A stretch of DNA of 64,000 nt from Brevibacillus choshinensis (GTDB lineage: Bacteria > Bacillota > Bacilli > Brevibacillales > Brevibacillaceae). The translations under genes were made by a program, and so were the position numbers. Positions 32,260 through 40,818 of this stretch are shown here, piece by piece. Positions within the stretch are counted from its first letter, which is position 1. Every line of letters starts with the position of its first letter. The notes beneath the pieces were generated by a model that worked only from the letters and a program-made list of their open reading frames with translations, made no database searches and was not told the DNA's origin. Location: contig NZ_CP069127.1 in NCBI RefSeq assembly GCF_016811915.1, positions 5,218,501-5,282,500 on the forward strand, in the 5' to 3' direction.

Positions 32260-32415
32260 TCATACCGCCTGCGACGAACAGGCGGCTTTTTCCTTTTCCT
32301 GCACGTCGGCCATCATCAGGAGTCCGATGAAGGCATCCGCACAGATCCTTACCTGCAGTTCCGGGCTTTGAAGAATGTCCTCCACCATCTCTGCTGGCGT
32401 TGCGAGATTGCGCAT
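32260..32415 (-). CDS. Small early phage protein, 51 aa
   Basis: ATG 32415 follows GGAGGTGAGAGAGGG shortly after the DUF771 stop. The protein begins MRNLATPAEMVEDIL and has a helix (VRICADAFIGLLMMADVQ) followed by a charged end. This resembles short early proteins I recall from Bacillales phages, of unknown function. A GC-rich hairpin overlaps its last codons, but its T run is on the opposite strand. Confidence 0.7.
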   Translation of the reverse strand: MRNLATPAEMVEDILQSPELQVRICADAFIGLLMMADVQEKEKAACSSQAV

Positions 32416-32432
32416 CCCTCTCTCACCTCCCC

Positions 32433-32699
32433 TCACTGGGCCTGCTCACGGAGCCATTGCTCAAGGAAGGCTCGTGCTTCCCTGGCTGGGAAATACCATT
32501 TACTACCGACTTTTCGTTTAACGAACCTCGGATCGTAGAAGAAAGTATCTTGGATAGTATTCCAGCTCATGCAGGTCCGTTTTTTCAATTCTGCTGTGTC
32601 CCAAAAAACGTATTCGGTGTCAACTTCCTTTATCAGCTCGGCTATCTTTTGGTTGCAGAGATCGCGTACTTCCGATTCGTTTACACTAACGGAGAGCAT
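32433..32699 (-). CDS. DUF771 phage protein
   Basis: An 88-residue DUF771 protein. The C-terminal half is typical: WDTAELKKRTCMSWNTIQDTFFYDPRF, then KWYFPAREARAFLEQWL. That is a winged-helix/excisionase-like fold in which a short helix-turn-helix is followed by a beta wing. It may be an Xis or early DNA-binding factor. ATG 32699 follows AGGTGG at seven bases. The longer frame would overlap the Cro-like gene further. Confidence 0.85.
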   Translation of the reverse strand: MLSVSVNESEVRDLCNQKIAELIKEVDTEYVFWDTAELKKRTCMSWNTIQDTFFYDPRFVKRKVGSKWYFPAREARAFLEQWLREQAQ

Positions 32700-32922
32700 A
32701 GTTTTCCACCTCGGCCTGTTCATCGGTCTGCTCAAACAAATATTCTAAAGAGCACTTTGGGAAAAACTTCCTTCTAATATGCGATGCCTCGTCGTAGAAG
32801 AAGCGGGATCTGCCGTTTAACTTGTCACTCACTGTCGCGTAACGAACCCCCAGCAATTTAGCTAACTCGCCAACGGTAATGGTTTGCCTTGCCATTTCTG
32901 CACGCAGATTTTTATATCTCAC
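32686..32922 (-). CDS. Cro-like XRE repressor
   Basis: A 78-residue XRE-type helix-turn-helix protein, first gene of the early leftward operon. The motif ITVGELAKLLGVRYATVSDKLNGRSRF (residues 14-40) is a standard lambda-repressor-type HTH. The rest is a short dimerisation tail. The promoter upstream carries three operators described separately. By position it is the Cro counterpart of the plus-strand repressor. Confidence 0.85.
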   Translation of the reverse strand: MRYKNLRAEMARQTITVGELAKLLGVRYATVSDKLNGRSRFFYDEASHIRRKFFPKCSLEYLFEQTDEQAEVENYALR

Positions 32923-32944
32923 TTAACCACCTCCTACCACTTTG

Positions 32945-32958
32945 AACGCAATTGCGTT
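32945..32958. promoter_or_regulatory. Phage operator 1
   Basis: AACGCAATTGCGTT is a perfect 14-bp palindrome. It is the best copy of the consensus AACGCNNTTGCGTT and lies nearest the Cro-like gene, downstream of the early start point. A repressor bound here would block elongation from the early promoter. Confidence 0.75.
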
Positions 32959-32969
32959 TTGTTAATCAG

Positions 32970-32998
32970 ATATTAAACGCTGTTTCGTTCAATGTCAA
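32970..32998 (-). promoter_or_regulatory. Early promoter (PR-type) with operator 2 inside
   Basis: On the minus strand TTGACA (32998-32993) and TAATAT (32975-32970) are separated by exactly 17 bases, a strong sigma-A promoter for the Cro-like gene. Operator 2 (AACGCTGTTTCGTT, 32976-32989) fills the spacer, so bound repressor would exclude the polymerase. Confidence 0.8.
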
Positions 32999-33013
32999 TA
33001 TTTTTGTTATAAT

Positions 33014-33042
33014 TTTAAACGCGTTTGCGTATATTATATACT
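33014..33042 (+). promoter_or_regulatory. Repressor promoter (PRM-type) with operator 3
   Basis: On the plus strand TTTAAA (33014-33019) and TATACT (33037-33042) are separated by 17 bases, giving a moderate promoter toward the repressor gene. Operator 3 (AACGCGTTTGCGTA, 33018-33031) overlaps its -35 side, so the repressor could autoregulate. Operator centres lie 31 and 42 bases apart, close to whole helical turns. A TATAAT at 33008-33013 is an alternative -10. Confidence 0.6.
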
Positions 33043-33124
33043 TTACAGAATTAGTAAGTTGCTGTAGGATGTAACTATATACGGAAAAGCGTACATGGAA
33101 TTAATTTATAGCGAGGTGCAGTCG

Positions 33125-33454
33125 GTGGATAAGAAAGCTGAAATTTTAGCAGATCTGATAGATAGAAGAGGAAGCAGGAGAGCATTTGCTGAGGAAATTG
33201 GCATCCCTCCTACTACTCTCCAATCTATGCTCACTCGCGGAGTCGGAAGAGCATCAGTCGATAACGTTATCAAGGTATGTAAAGCTTTAGGAATATCAGT
33301 TGAGGAATTAGAACAAATGGCAGCTGGAAAGAAGGACGTCTTTACTCTTGCAGCCCATCATGAGGGTGAAGAATGGACGGAAGAAGAAATGGAAGAGATC
33401 GAGCGCTTTAAAGAATTTTTGAGGATGAAAAAGAAAGGTAAGAACGACGAATAA
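33125..33454 (+). CDS. CI-like XRE repressor
   Basis: A 109-residue lysogeny repressor. The HTH lies near residues 14-38 (RRAFAEEIGIPPTTLQSMLTRG) and is followed by VDNVIKVCKALGISVEELE, as in SinR/Xre-type repressors. The C-terminus is acidic then basic (TEEEMEEIERFKEFLRMKKKG) and probably dimerises. There is no LexA-like autocleavage domain, so induction should work through the ImmA-like protein encoded next. GTG 33125 has a GCGAGGTG site; the earlier ATG at 33095 has none. Confidence 0.85.
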   Translation: MDKKAEILADLIDRRGSRRAFAEEIGIPPTTLQSMLTRGVGRASVDNVIKVCKALGISVEELEQMAAGKKDVFTLAAHHEGEEWTEEEMEEIERFKEFLRMKKKGKNDE

Positions 33455-33458
33455 GGGT

Positions 33459-33929
33459 GTGACCGCCATACTGTACGAAGCTCTATTAGCCGAATTAGAT
33501 GGACAAGCAGTCGAAGTCTATGAAGAGAGAATGAAGCAAACAATCAAAGGTCTTTATGGAGAGAATGTAATTTGGATTAATAAAAGCATACCTACTACAG
33601 TGGAAAAAGCTTGCATCCTTGCAGAGGAATTAGGACATCACTTCACAACAAGTGGAAACATCATTGATCAACAGAGCATACCAAATCGCAAACAGGAAAA
33701 ACTGGCAAGAAGCTGGGCGTATAATAAACTCGTACCGCTCTCCAGTATTGTCCAGGCCCATAAAAAAGGCATCCGCAATCGCCATGAACTGGCCGAATAC
33801 CTCGGAGTGACTGAAGATTTCCTTGATTCTGCCATTAACCGATACCAAGAAAAGCACGGGATAAGTGTTTCGTTTGGGCCCTATACCATTTGCTTTGAGC
33901 CCTTGGGGGTATTGGAGTTTTTCGAGTAG
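33459..33929 (+). CDS. ImmA/IrrE-type metallopeptidase (variant motif)
   Basis: A 156-residue ImmA-like protein, the anti-repressor protease that cleaves the neighbouring repressor after DNA damage in ICEBs1-type systems. The segment ACILAEELGHHF near residues 51-62 corresponds to the zinc motif HExxH, but its first histidine is replaced by glutamate (E56-E-L-G-H60). I recall this variant as common in related phage proteins. The C-terminal half is helical (KGIRNRHELAEYLGVTEDFL). It starts four bases after the repressor stop and is clearly co-transcribed. Confidence 0.8.
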   Translation: MTAILYEALLAELDGQAVEVYEERMKQTIKGLYGENVIWINKSIPTTVEKACILAEELGHHFTTSGNIIDQQSIPNRKQEKLARSWAYNKLVPLSSIVQAHKKGIRNRHELAEYLGVTEDFLDSAINRYQEKHGISVSFGPYTICFEPLGVLEFFE

Positions 33930-34002
33930 CGCTTTCCAGCCCAAAAAGGCTGTTTTTATATACATTTTTCGAACATACGTTTGTAAGAAAGGAGATCTAT
34001 CG

Positions 34003-35157
34003 ATGGCGTATTACCGAAAACGTGGCGATAAGTGGGAGTACCGAATCAAATATGCAGATCGTCAAACCGGTAAAACAAAAGAAAAAACTAAAGGTGGCTT
34101 CCGAACAAAAAAGGAGGCACAGCTGGCAGCTGCGGAAGAAGAGGCCAAGATCAACCACTTTGGCTTTGCAGAGAACGGCAATGAACGAGTAGACAATTTT
34201 TTCGAGGATTGGCTGGAGGTGTATAAAAGGCCCAATGTAAAGCCCATCACCTATTCAGTCCAGGAGAGAAACGTCCGGTTAAACATCCTCCCGCGATGGG
34301 GGAATTACCGGTTAAAAGATATCACGCGAACCGAGTACCAGAAATGGATTAATGAGCTGCGTGACCATTATAGCGAGGGAACCGTTCGACGCATTCACAG
34401 TATCATGAGCACGGCTATGGTAGACGCGGTTCATGAATTCAACATCATTCGGGAGAACCCTATCCAAAAAATCAAGATACCAAAAGACAATGAAAAAGTG
34501 GACAAAATCAGTTACTTCACAATGGAACAGCTCGAATCATTTTTAAACGCCGTGAAGACTCCTATGAAACATGCCAAGTATCAGGCATCAATTCAATACT
34601 ATGCCCTATTCACGTTACTGGCGCGGACCGGGTTGCGGATCGGTGAAGCCCTAGCGCTTACATGGGACGATATTGACTTTGAAGAGAAGACACTTTCGAT
34701 TGAGAAAACACTGGTCTATCCATTAAACTCGACGCCTTACCTGTCGACTCCAAAATCGAAAAAAAGTGCTCGAACCATCAGGTTAGACGATGCAACAGTG
34801 AAACTCATGAAACGCCACAGAATCAATCAAAAAGAAGTTTGCTTGATGTATGAGAACTACAAGCCATCGCAGGATAACGTCATATTCCATCAACACGATG
34901 GTCGCTGGCTGCGGACCAATGTTGTACGCGAATACTTCAAAGAGGTTTGTAAACGTGCTAATCTCCCCGTACTCTCCCCTCACGCCCTCCGGCATACCCA
35001 TGCCGTCCATTTACTTGAAGCCGGTGCAAATATAAAATACGTGTCCGAGCGACTTGGGCACGCGAGCGTCAAAGTCACTGCAGACACGTATTTACATGTT
35101 ACCAAGAAAATTGAGGACGAATCCCTATCCCTTTACGAGAGATACGTCAAAATTTAG
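34003..35157 (+). CDS. int: Tyrosine integrase
   Basis: A 384-residue phage integrase. The N-terminal AP2-like arm-binding domain begins MAYYRKRGDKWEYRIKY. The SAM-like core-binding domain spans about 60-150. The catalytic domain shows RTGLRIGEALALTW near 208-222 (first arginine), HALRHTH near 327-333, LGHASV near 352 and the tyrosine in ADTYLHV near 362. ATG 34003 follows AAGGAGATC. The longer upstream frame overlaps the ImmA-like gene and is rejected. Facing sufB, it marks the attachment end. Confidence 0.96.
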   Translation: MAYYRKRGDKWEYRIKYADRQTGKTKEKTKGGFRTKKEAQLAAAEEEAKINHFGFAENGNERVDNFFEDWLEVYKRPNVKPITYSVQERNVRLNILPRWGNYRLKDITRTEYQKWINELRDHYSEGTVRRIHSIMSTAMVDAVHEFNIIRENPIQKIKIPKDNEKVDKISYFTMEQLESFLNAVKTPMKHAKYQASIQYYALFTLLARTGLRIGEALALTWDDIDFEEKTLSIEKTLVYPLNSTPYLSTPKSKKSARTIRLDDATVKLMKRHRINQKEVCLMYENYKPSQDNVIFHQHDGRWLRTNVVREYFKEVCKRANLPVLSPHALRHTHAVHLLEAGANIKYVSERLGHASVKVTADTYLHVTKKIEDESLSLYERYVKI

Positions 35158-35162
35158 GGGGC

Positions 35163-35185
35163 AAAATGGGGGCAAGCCCATTTTT
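35163..35185. terminator. Terminator between integrase and sufB
   Basis: AAAATGGG and CCCATTTT pair around a GGCAAG loop with T runs on both strands. It ends integrase transcripts and is the only visible terminator for the converging suf operon. It lies on the phage side of the junction. Confidence 0.75.
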
Positions 35186-35214
35186 GAAGCCCGGAAACCC
35201 TTGTGGCGCAAGGA

Positions 35215-36612
<1,398 letters not shown>

Positions 36613-36648
36613 CGTTTGCTCACTCCTTTATTCTCATTTGCAAGATTG

Positions 36649-37086
36649 CTATTCTTGCTCGGCCTGTTTGATGCCTTGTTCCAGCGCTTTCCAGGCAAGC
36701 GTCGCGCATTTGATTCGAGCAGGGAACTTCGCGACACCCGACAATGCCTCGATATCGCCGAGATCGATCGAATCGTCGATCTCCTTGCCCTGCATCAAAT
36801 CGGAAAACTTGTGGGCCAGCTCAAGCGCTTCTTCCACTGGCTTGCCTTTTACAGCATCCGTCATCATCGAAGCGGAGGACATGCTGATCGAGCAGCCTTC
36901 GCCCATGAATTTCGCGTCCACCACCTTGCCCTCCTCCACTTTCAAGGAGAGCGAGATGCTGTCGCCACAGGTCGGGTTGTTTAGATTGACAATGAGTCCG
37001 TCGGATTCTTCCAGCTTGCCGCGGTTGCGCGGTTTCTGGTAGTGGTCCATAATGACGCGGCGGTATAGATCATCAAGAGAAGACAT
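36649..37086 (-). CDS. sufU: SufU, zinc-dependent sulfur acceptor
   Basis: A 145-residue SufU. It takes persulfide sulfur from SufS and passes it on for cluster assembly; zinc is held by cysteines and an aspartate. The three conserved cysteines are visible: NPTCGDS near 41, GEGCSIS near 66 and IKCATL near 127. The gene overlaps the end of sufS by 14 bases and precedes sufB, the standard Bacillales order. Confidence 0.95.
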   Translation of the reverse strand: MSSLDDLYRRVIMDHYQKPRNRGKLEESDGLIVNLNNPTCGDSISLSLKVEEGKVVDAKFMGEGCSISMSSASMMTDAVKGKPVEEALELAHKFSDLMQGKEIDDSIDLGDIEALSGVAKFPARIKCATLAWKALEQGIKQAEQE

Positions 37087-38299
37087 TGCCGAAATACTCC
37101 TTCGTCTTCTTCAATCCTGCTACCAGTACATCGACTTCTTCTTCCGTATTGTACAGGTAGAAGCTTGCCCGTGCGGTAGCCGTGCAATTCAACCAACGCA
37201 TCAGCGGCTGCGCGCAGTGATGACCGGCACGTACTGCGATTCCGTAGCTGTCCAGAACCGTAGCCAGGTCATGCGGGTGTACCGTATCCAGATTGAATGT
37301 TATTAGACTGCTGCGGTCCTGCTGCGGGCCGTAAATCGTTAAGCCTTCGATCTCGCGCATTTGCTCCATCGCATATTTCACGAGGTGCTTTTCATGACGC
37401 TCGATATTTTCCATGCCGATCTCGTTCAAGAAGTCGATAGCAGCTCCGAGGCCAATCGCACCGGCAATGATCGGAGTACCGCCTTCAAACTTCCAAGGCA
37501 GCTCTTTCCACGTGGAATCGTACAGCTCCACGAAGTCGATCATTTCACCGCCAAATTCCATTGGCTCGACGCGCTCCAGCACCTCACGCTTTCCATAAAG
37601 CACACCGACACCAGTCGGGCCGGCCATCTTGTGAGCGGAAAACGCGTAAAAATCACAATCCAGGTCCTGGACATCGATTTTTTTGTGAGGAGCTCCCTGC
37701 GCTCCGTCTACCAGCAAAAGAGCACCATGCTCATGAGCGATCTTGGCGATTTCCTTGATCGGAGTAGTATCCCCCAAGACGTTGGAAATATGGTGAATCG
37801 CCACGAGTTTGGTGTTGTCCGTAACCGTTTCTCTCACTGCATCGAGAGTAACAGTGCCGTCTTCCTGCAGCGGAATGAACTTAAAGGTAGCTCCGGTCGC
37901 TTTGGCTGCCTGCTGCCATGGAATGAAATTGGCATGGTGCTCCACGACTGTGGTCACAATCTCATCGCCTGGCTTCAGAACCGCGCGAGCATATCCGTAC
38001 GCTACGGTATTAATCGCCGACGTTGTCCCGCGAGTAAATACCACCTCGGCAGCTTCACGAGCGTTTATGAACGCGCGAACCTTCTCGCGCGCTCCCTCGT
38101 ACGCATCCGTCGCCATATTGCCCAAGGTGTGAACTCCGCGGTGCACGTTGGAGTTAAATGCCTTGTAGTATTTATCCATCGCCTCGATGACCTGAATCGG
38201 CTTCTGCGAGGTCGCTCCATTATCGAGATACACGAGTGGATGCTCGTTTACCTCTTGGTGCAGGATGGGAAAATATTGCCGAAGCTCCTTGGCGTTCAT
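37073..38299 (-). CDS. sufS: SufS, cysteine desulfurase
   Basis: A 408-residue class V PLP enzyme that removes sulfur from cysteine to supply SufU. Visible features are the RGVHTLGNMATD start region, the aspartate in LVDGAQGAPH, the PLP lysine in FYAFSAHKMAGPTG near 225, and the catalytic loop cysteine in AGHHCAQPLM near 362. It follows sufD without a gap (shared stop/start region), so translation is probably coupled. Confidence 0.97.
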   Translation of the reverse strand: MNAKELRQYFPILHQEVNEHPLVYLDNGATSQKPIQVIEAMDKYYKAFNSNVHRGVHTLGNMATDAYEGAREKVRAFINAREAAEVVFTRGTTSAINTVAYGYARAVLKPGDEIVTTVVEHHANFIPWQQAAKATGATFKFIPLQEDGTVTLDAVRETVTDNTKLVAIHHISNVLGDTTPIKEIAKIAHEHGALLLVDGAQGAPHKKIDVQDLDCDFYAFSAHKMAGPTGVGVLYGKREVLERVEPMEFGGEMIDFVELYDSTWKELPWKFEGGTPIIAGAIGLGAAIDFLNEIGMENIERHEKHLVKYAMEQMREIEGLTIYGPQQDRSSLITFNLDTVHPHDLATVLDSYGIAVRAGHHCAQPLMRWLNCTATARASFYLYNTEEEVDVLVAGLKKTKEYFGNVFS

Positions 38300-39597
38300 T
38301 AGCCTAACTTCCTTTCGAGCGCTTGGCGGAGCCTGTTTCTCACTTCTTCTACCGGGATCTCAGCTACAACCGGATCGAGGAAGCCCAGAATGATCAGACG
38401 TTCCGCATTTTGGCGGGTGATACCGCGCGACATCAGGTAGTAGAGAGACTCTTCGCTGAAACGTCCTACAGAAGCTGCGTGACCTGCTTTGACGTCGTCC
38501 TCGTCGATCAAAAGAATCGGGTTGGCGTCTCCGCGAGATTTTTCGCTCAGCATCAGGATGTTCTCTGCCTGTACGCCGTTTGCTTTTTCAGCGCCTTTTT
38601 CGATTTTGGTGATACCGTTCAAAATGCTGACGGCCTCTCCAGTCATAACGGCCTTGCTGACCATGTCAGACTCGGAGTGAGTGCCGATGTGCTGAACTTG
38701 GGAAGTCAGGTTTTGGCGTTGGGTGCCCGTACCTACGGAAATGGATTTGGTCTCGGCAATCGAACCGGTTCCTTTGAGGATCGTGGTGTTGTTAGCAACG
38801 GTGTTTCCGTCGTTCATTTCACCCAGGATCCACTCCATTTTTCCATCGCGATCTACGGTTGCGCGTCGGAAGCTGTAATCGTGAACATCCGTGGACAGGG
38901 AACGCACAGATGCGACTTGTACGGAAGCGCCTGCTCCTACGTACACTTCCACGATGCTGTTTGCTACCATATTCTTGCCTTCGCCGGACACAAAAGTATC
39001 TACGTAAGTCACTTTGCTGTTTGCTTCCGCTACGATCAGAACATGTGGGGAAAGGAGCGCGTGGTCGCCAGCTACTTCAAAGACGACTTGCAACGGCACT
39101 TCCACTTCCACATTTTTCGGCACGTAGAGGAACACGCCGCCATTCACTACTGCTGTGTGCAAAGCAGTCAGCTTGTGCTCGTCATAAGCCACGACATTCA
39201 GCAAGTGCTTTTGAACCAGATCGCCATGCTCCACTAGAGCTTTTGCAAAGGTAGTGAAAATGACGCCCTTGCTCTTCAGCTCGTCGGAAACGGCTTCAAA
39301 AACAGAAGAAGCGTTCTTTTGCACCAACAGGTTTTTCACGCTGTCGGCGTCGATTTGTGCTTTGACCAATTCGCTCAGTTCACTCGCAGACGCCACTGGC
39401 GCTGCTGTTTGGAACGGATCAAATTCGGTCGTGTTCCATTTATCAATTTTCGTTTTCTCCAAAGCGGGCAGTTGCAGCTCTCCCGCCGCTTTCAAGCCGG
39501 CGAGGCGCTTTTCCAGGAACCAGGCAGGCTCCTGGTTGGCTTTGGAGTACTCGGTGATCGCTTCAGAGTCGAAGCGGAGCTGTACATCCACACTCAT
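38299..39597 (-). CDS. sufD: SufD, Fe-S assembly protein
   Basis: A 432-residue SufD, the structural partner of SufB. The beta-helix core contains DTFVSGEGKNMVANSIVEVY, GAGASVQVASVRSL, and repeated segments such as VANNTTILKGTGSI. The C-terminal region SEESLYYLMSRGITRQNAERLIILGFL matches SufB/D proteins. Second gene of the operon. Confidence 0.96.
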   Translation of the reverse strand: MSVDVQLRFDSEAITEYSKANQEPAWFLEKRLAGLKAAGELQLPALEKTKIDKWNTTEFDPFQTAAPVASASELSELVKAQIDADSVKNLLVQKNASSVFEAVSDELKSKGVIFTTFAKALVEHGDLVQKHLLNVVAYDEHKLTALHTAVVNGGVFLYVPKNVEVEVPLQVVFEVAGDHALLSPHVLIVAEANSKVTYVDTFVSGEGKNMVANSIVEVYVGAGASVQVASVRSLSTDVHDYSFRRATVDRDGKMEWILGEMNDGNTVANNTTILKGTGSIAETKSISVGTGTQRQNLTSQVQHIGTHSESDMVSKAVMTGEAVSILNGITKIEKGAEKANGVQAENILMLSEKSRGDANPILLIDEDDVKAGHAASVGRFSEESLYYLMSRGITRQNAERLIILGFLDPVVAEIPVEEVRNRLRQALERKLG

Positions 39598-39618
39598 TTC
39601 ACTGCTTCCTCCTTCTTC

Positions 39619-40407
39619 CTACACGTTGGCGTTTACGGTTTCATCCTCGATGCCGAGCTCTTCCTTGATCCAATCGTAGCCTTCTGCCTCGAGGCGTTCA
39701 GCCAGCTCAGGACCACCGGACTTCACGATACGACCCTGCATCATGACGTGTACGAAGTCAGGCTTCACATAGTTCAGCAAGCGCTGGTAGTGCGTGATGA
39801 TCAAAAAGCCGCGGTCAGCGGAGCGCATTTCATTCACGCCGTTTGCCACTACTTTCAGCGCGTCGATGTCGAGACCGGAGTCGATCTCATCAAGAATGCA
39901 GAAGGTTGGCTCGAGAAGCATCATTTGCAGAATCTCGTTGCGCTTTTTCTCCCCACCGGAGAAGCCTTCGTTCAGGTAACGATGAGAGAAAGATTCATCC
40001 ATTTCCAGAACGCCCATTTTCTTGTCCATTTCACGGATGAACTTCATCAGGGAGATTTCATTGCCTTCTCCACGGCGTGCGTTGATTGCGGAACGCAGGA
40101 AGTCGGAGTTGGTCACACCGCTGATCTCGGATGGATATTGCATCGCGAGGAACAGACCAGCGCGAGCACGCTCATCAACTGCCATTTCCAGCAAGTCTTC
40201 GCCATTGATGATCACTTCGCCTTCGGTTACCTCGTATTTCGGGTGACCCATCAGCGTAGATGCCAAAGTAGATTTACCTGTTCCGTTCGGGCCCATGATT
40301 GCATGGACTTCGCCGCCCTTGATTTCCAGATTCATGCCCTTGAGGATTTCTTTATCCTCGATCTTGGCGCGAAGGTTTTTTATTTGCAAATGCGGTACTG
40401 CTGTCAT
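39619..40407 (-). CDS. sufC: SufC, Fe-S assembly ATPase
   Basis: A 262-residue ABC-type ATPase that drives conformational change in SufBCD. Walker A GPNGTGKST is near residue 35, the signature FSGGEKKRNEI near 146, and Walker B FCILDEIDSGLD near 168. ATG 40407 has GGAGGGAATTC upstream; the five-residue longer start lacks it. It is the first gene of the operon. Confidence 0.96.
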   Translation of the reverse strand: MTAVPHLQIKNLRAKIEDKEILKGMNLEIKGGEVHAIMGPNGTGKSTLASTLMGHPKYEVTEGEVIINGEDLLEMAVDERARAGLFLAMQYPSEISGVTNSDFLRSAINARRGEGNEISLMKFIREMDKKMGVLEMDESFSHRYLNEGFSGGEKKRNEILQMMLLEPTFCILDEIDSGLDIDALKVVANGVNEMRSADRGFLIITHYQRLLNYVKPDFVHVMMQGRIVKSGGPELAERLEAEGYDWIKEELGIEDETVNANV

Positions 40408-40445
40408 CTGAATTCCCTCCATAAACGTCAGAAGTGAGTTGGTTA

Positions 40446-40498
40446 ATTCTCAATCCATTCTCAATAACCATCTTATAATAAGAATAATTATAAATCAA
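40446..40498 (-). promoter_or_regulatory. Upstream region of suf operon with two direct repeats
   Basis: On the minus strand TTGAGAAT occurs twice, 11 bases apart (40464-40457 and 40453-40446), that is, on the same face of the helix. They lie just below two possible -10 hexamers (TATAAT at 40492-40487 and TATAAG at 40477-40472). No good -35 fits either. The repeats could bind an iron or Fe-S regulator, but no known box matches well. The rest of 40423-40818 holds the terminator of the upstream gene and an unconvincing 87-codon frame. Confidence 0.35.
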
Positions 40499-40740
40499 GG
40501 AATGAAACATATCTGTAATTTTTAAATCATTATATTTAGAAAGTCGAATTTTGGCGACAGGCATCCGCGTTTTCCACCCGCTACTGGAACATCTTTCCCA
40601 GAGGTCCCGCGCGTAATACCAAAGCCCCCAGCAATCGTCCTCCCAAGGAAGCCCATCACTCTATTTTCGCCAGTTCGCCCTCCTTGATCAAGATGAAATT
40701 GCACGAGAAGCGGAAACGGAAACACTTTCCAAAGGGGCAG

Positions 40741-40783
40741 CAAAAAAAGGCGCTCACCTGAATCATCAGTTCCGTGAGACGCC
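40741..40783 (-). terminator. Terminator after the symporter gene
   Basis: On the minus strand GGCGTCTCAC pairs with GTGAGCGCC around a large loop, followed by TTTTTTT. It ends the AGCS transcript before the suf promoter. Confidence 0.8.
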
Positions 40784-40818
40784 ATCCATATCGTAAGGAT
40801 ATTTATTGAAATGATTTC

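Larger units (their letters stand above)
1..35200. mobile_element. Temperate siphovirus prophage (left end outside window)
   Basis: A continuous block of phage genes runs from the left window edge to just past the integrase. It has the standard lambdoid layout: lysogeny genes on the plus strand, then early, replication, packaging, head, tail and lysis genes on the minus strand. HK97-type protease, capsid and portal, a long tape measure and a Dit protein indicate a siphovirus with a non-contractile tail. All core modules are present and open, so the element looks potentially functional. The right boundary lies between the integrase stop (35157) and the sufB stop codon (35215). The left attachment site is not in the window, so the core sequence cannot be defined. 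The end given here is approximate. Confidence 0.93.

Noticed and set aside
31868..32371. Overlapping plus-strand frames in the early region
   Set aside because: They lie opposite two well-supported small minus-strand genes and lack ribosome sites.
38323..40437. Very long open frames on the plus strand opposite the suf genes
   Set aside because: They are antisense to clearly real suf genes, have no ribosome sites and encode histidine- and valine-rich protein with no family pattern. Codon bias of the true strand explains them.
40522..40785. 87-codon minus frame between suf and the symporter
   Set aside because: It includes the symporter terminator, has no good ribosome site at its start and resembles nothing known.
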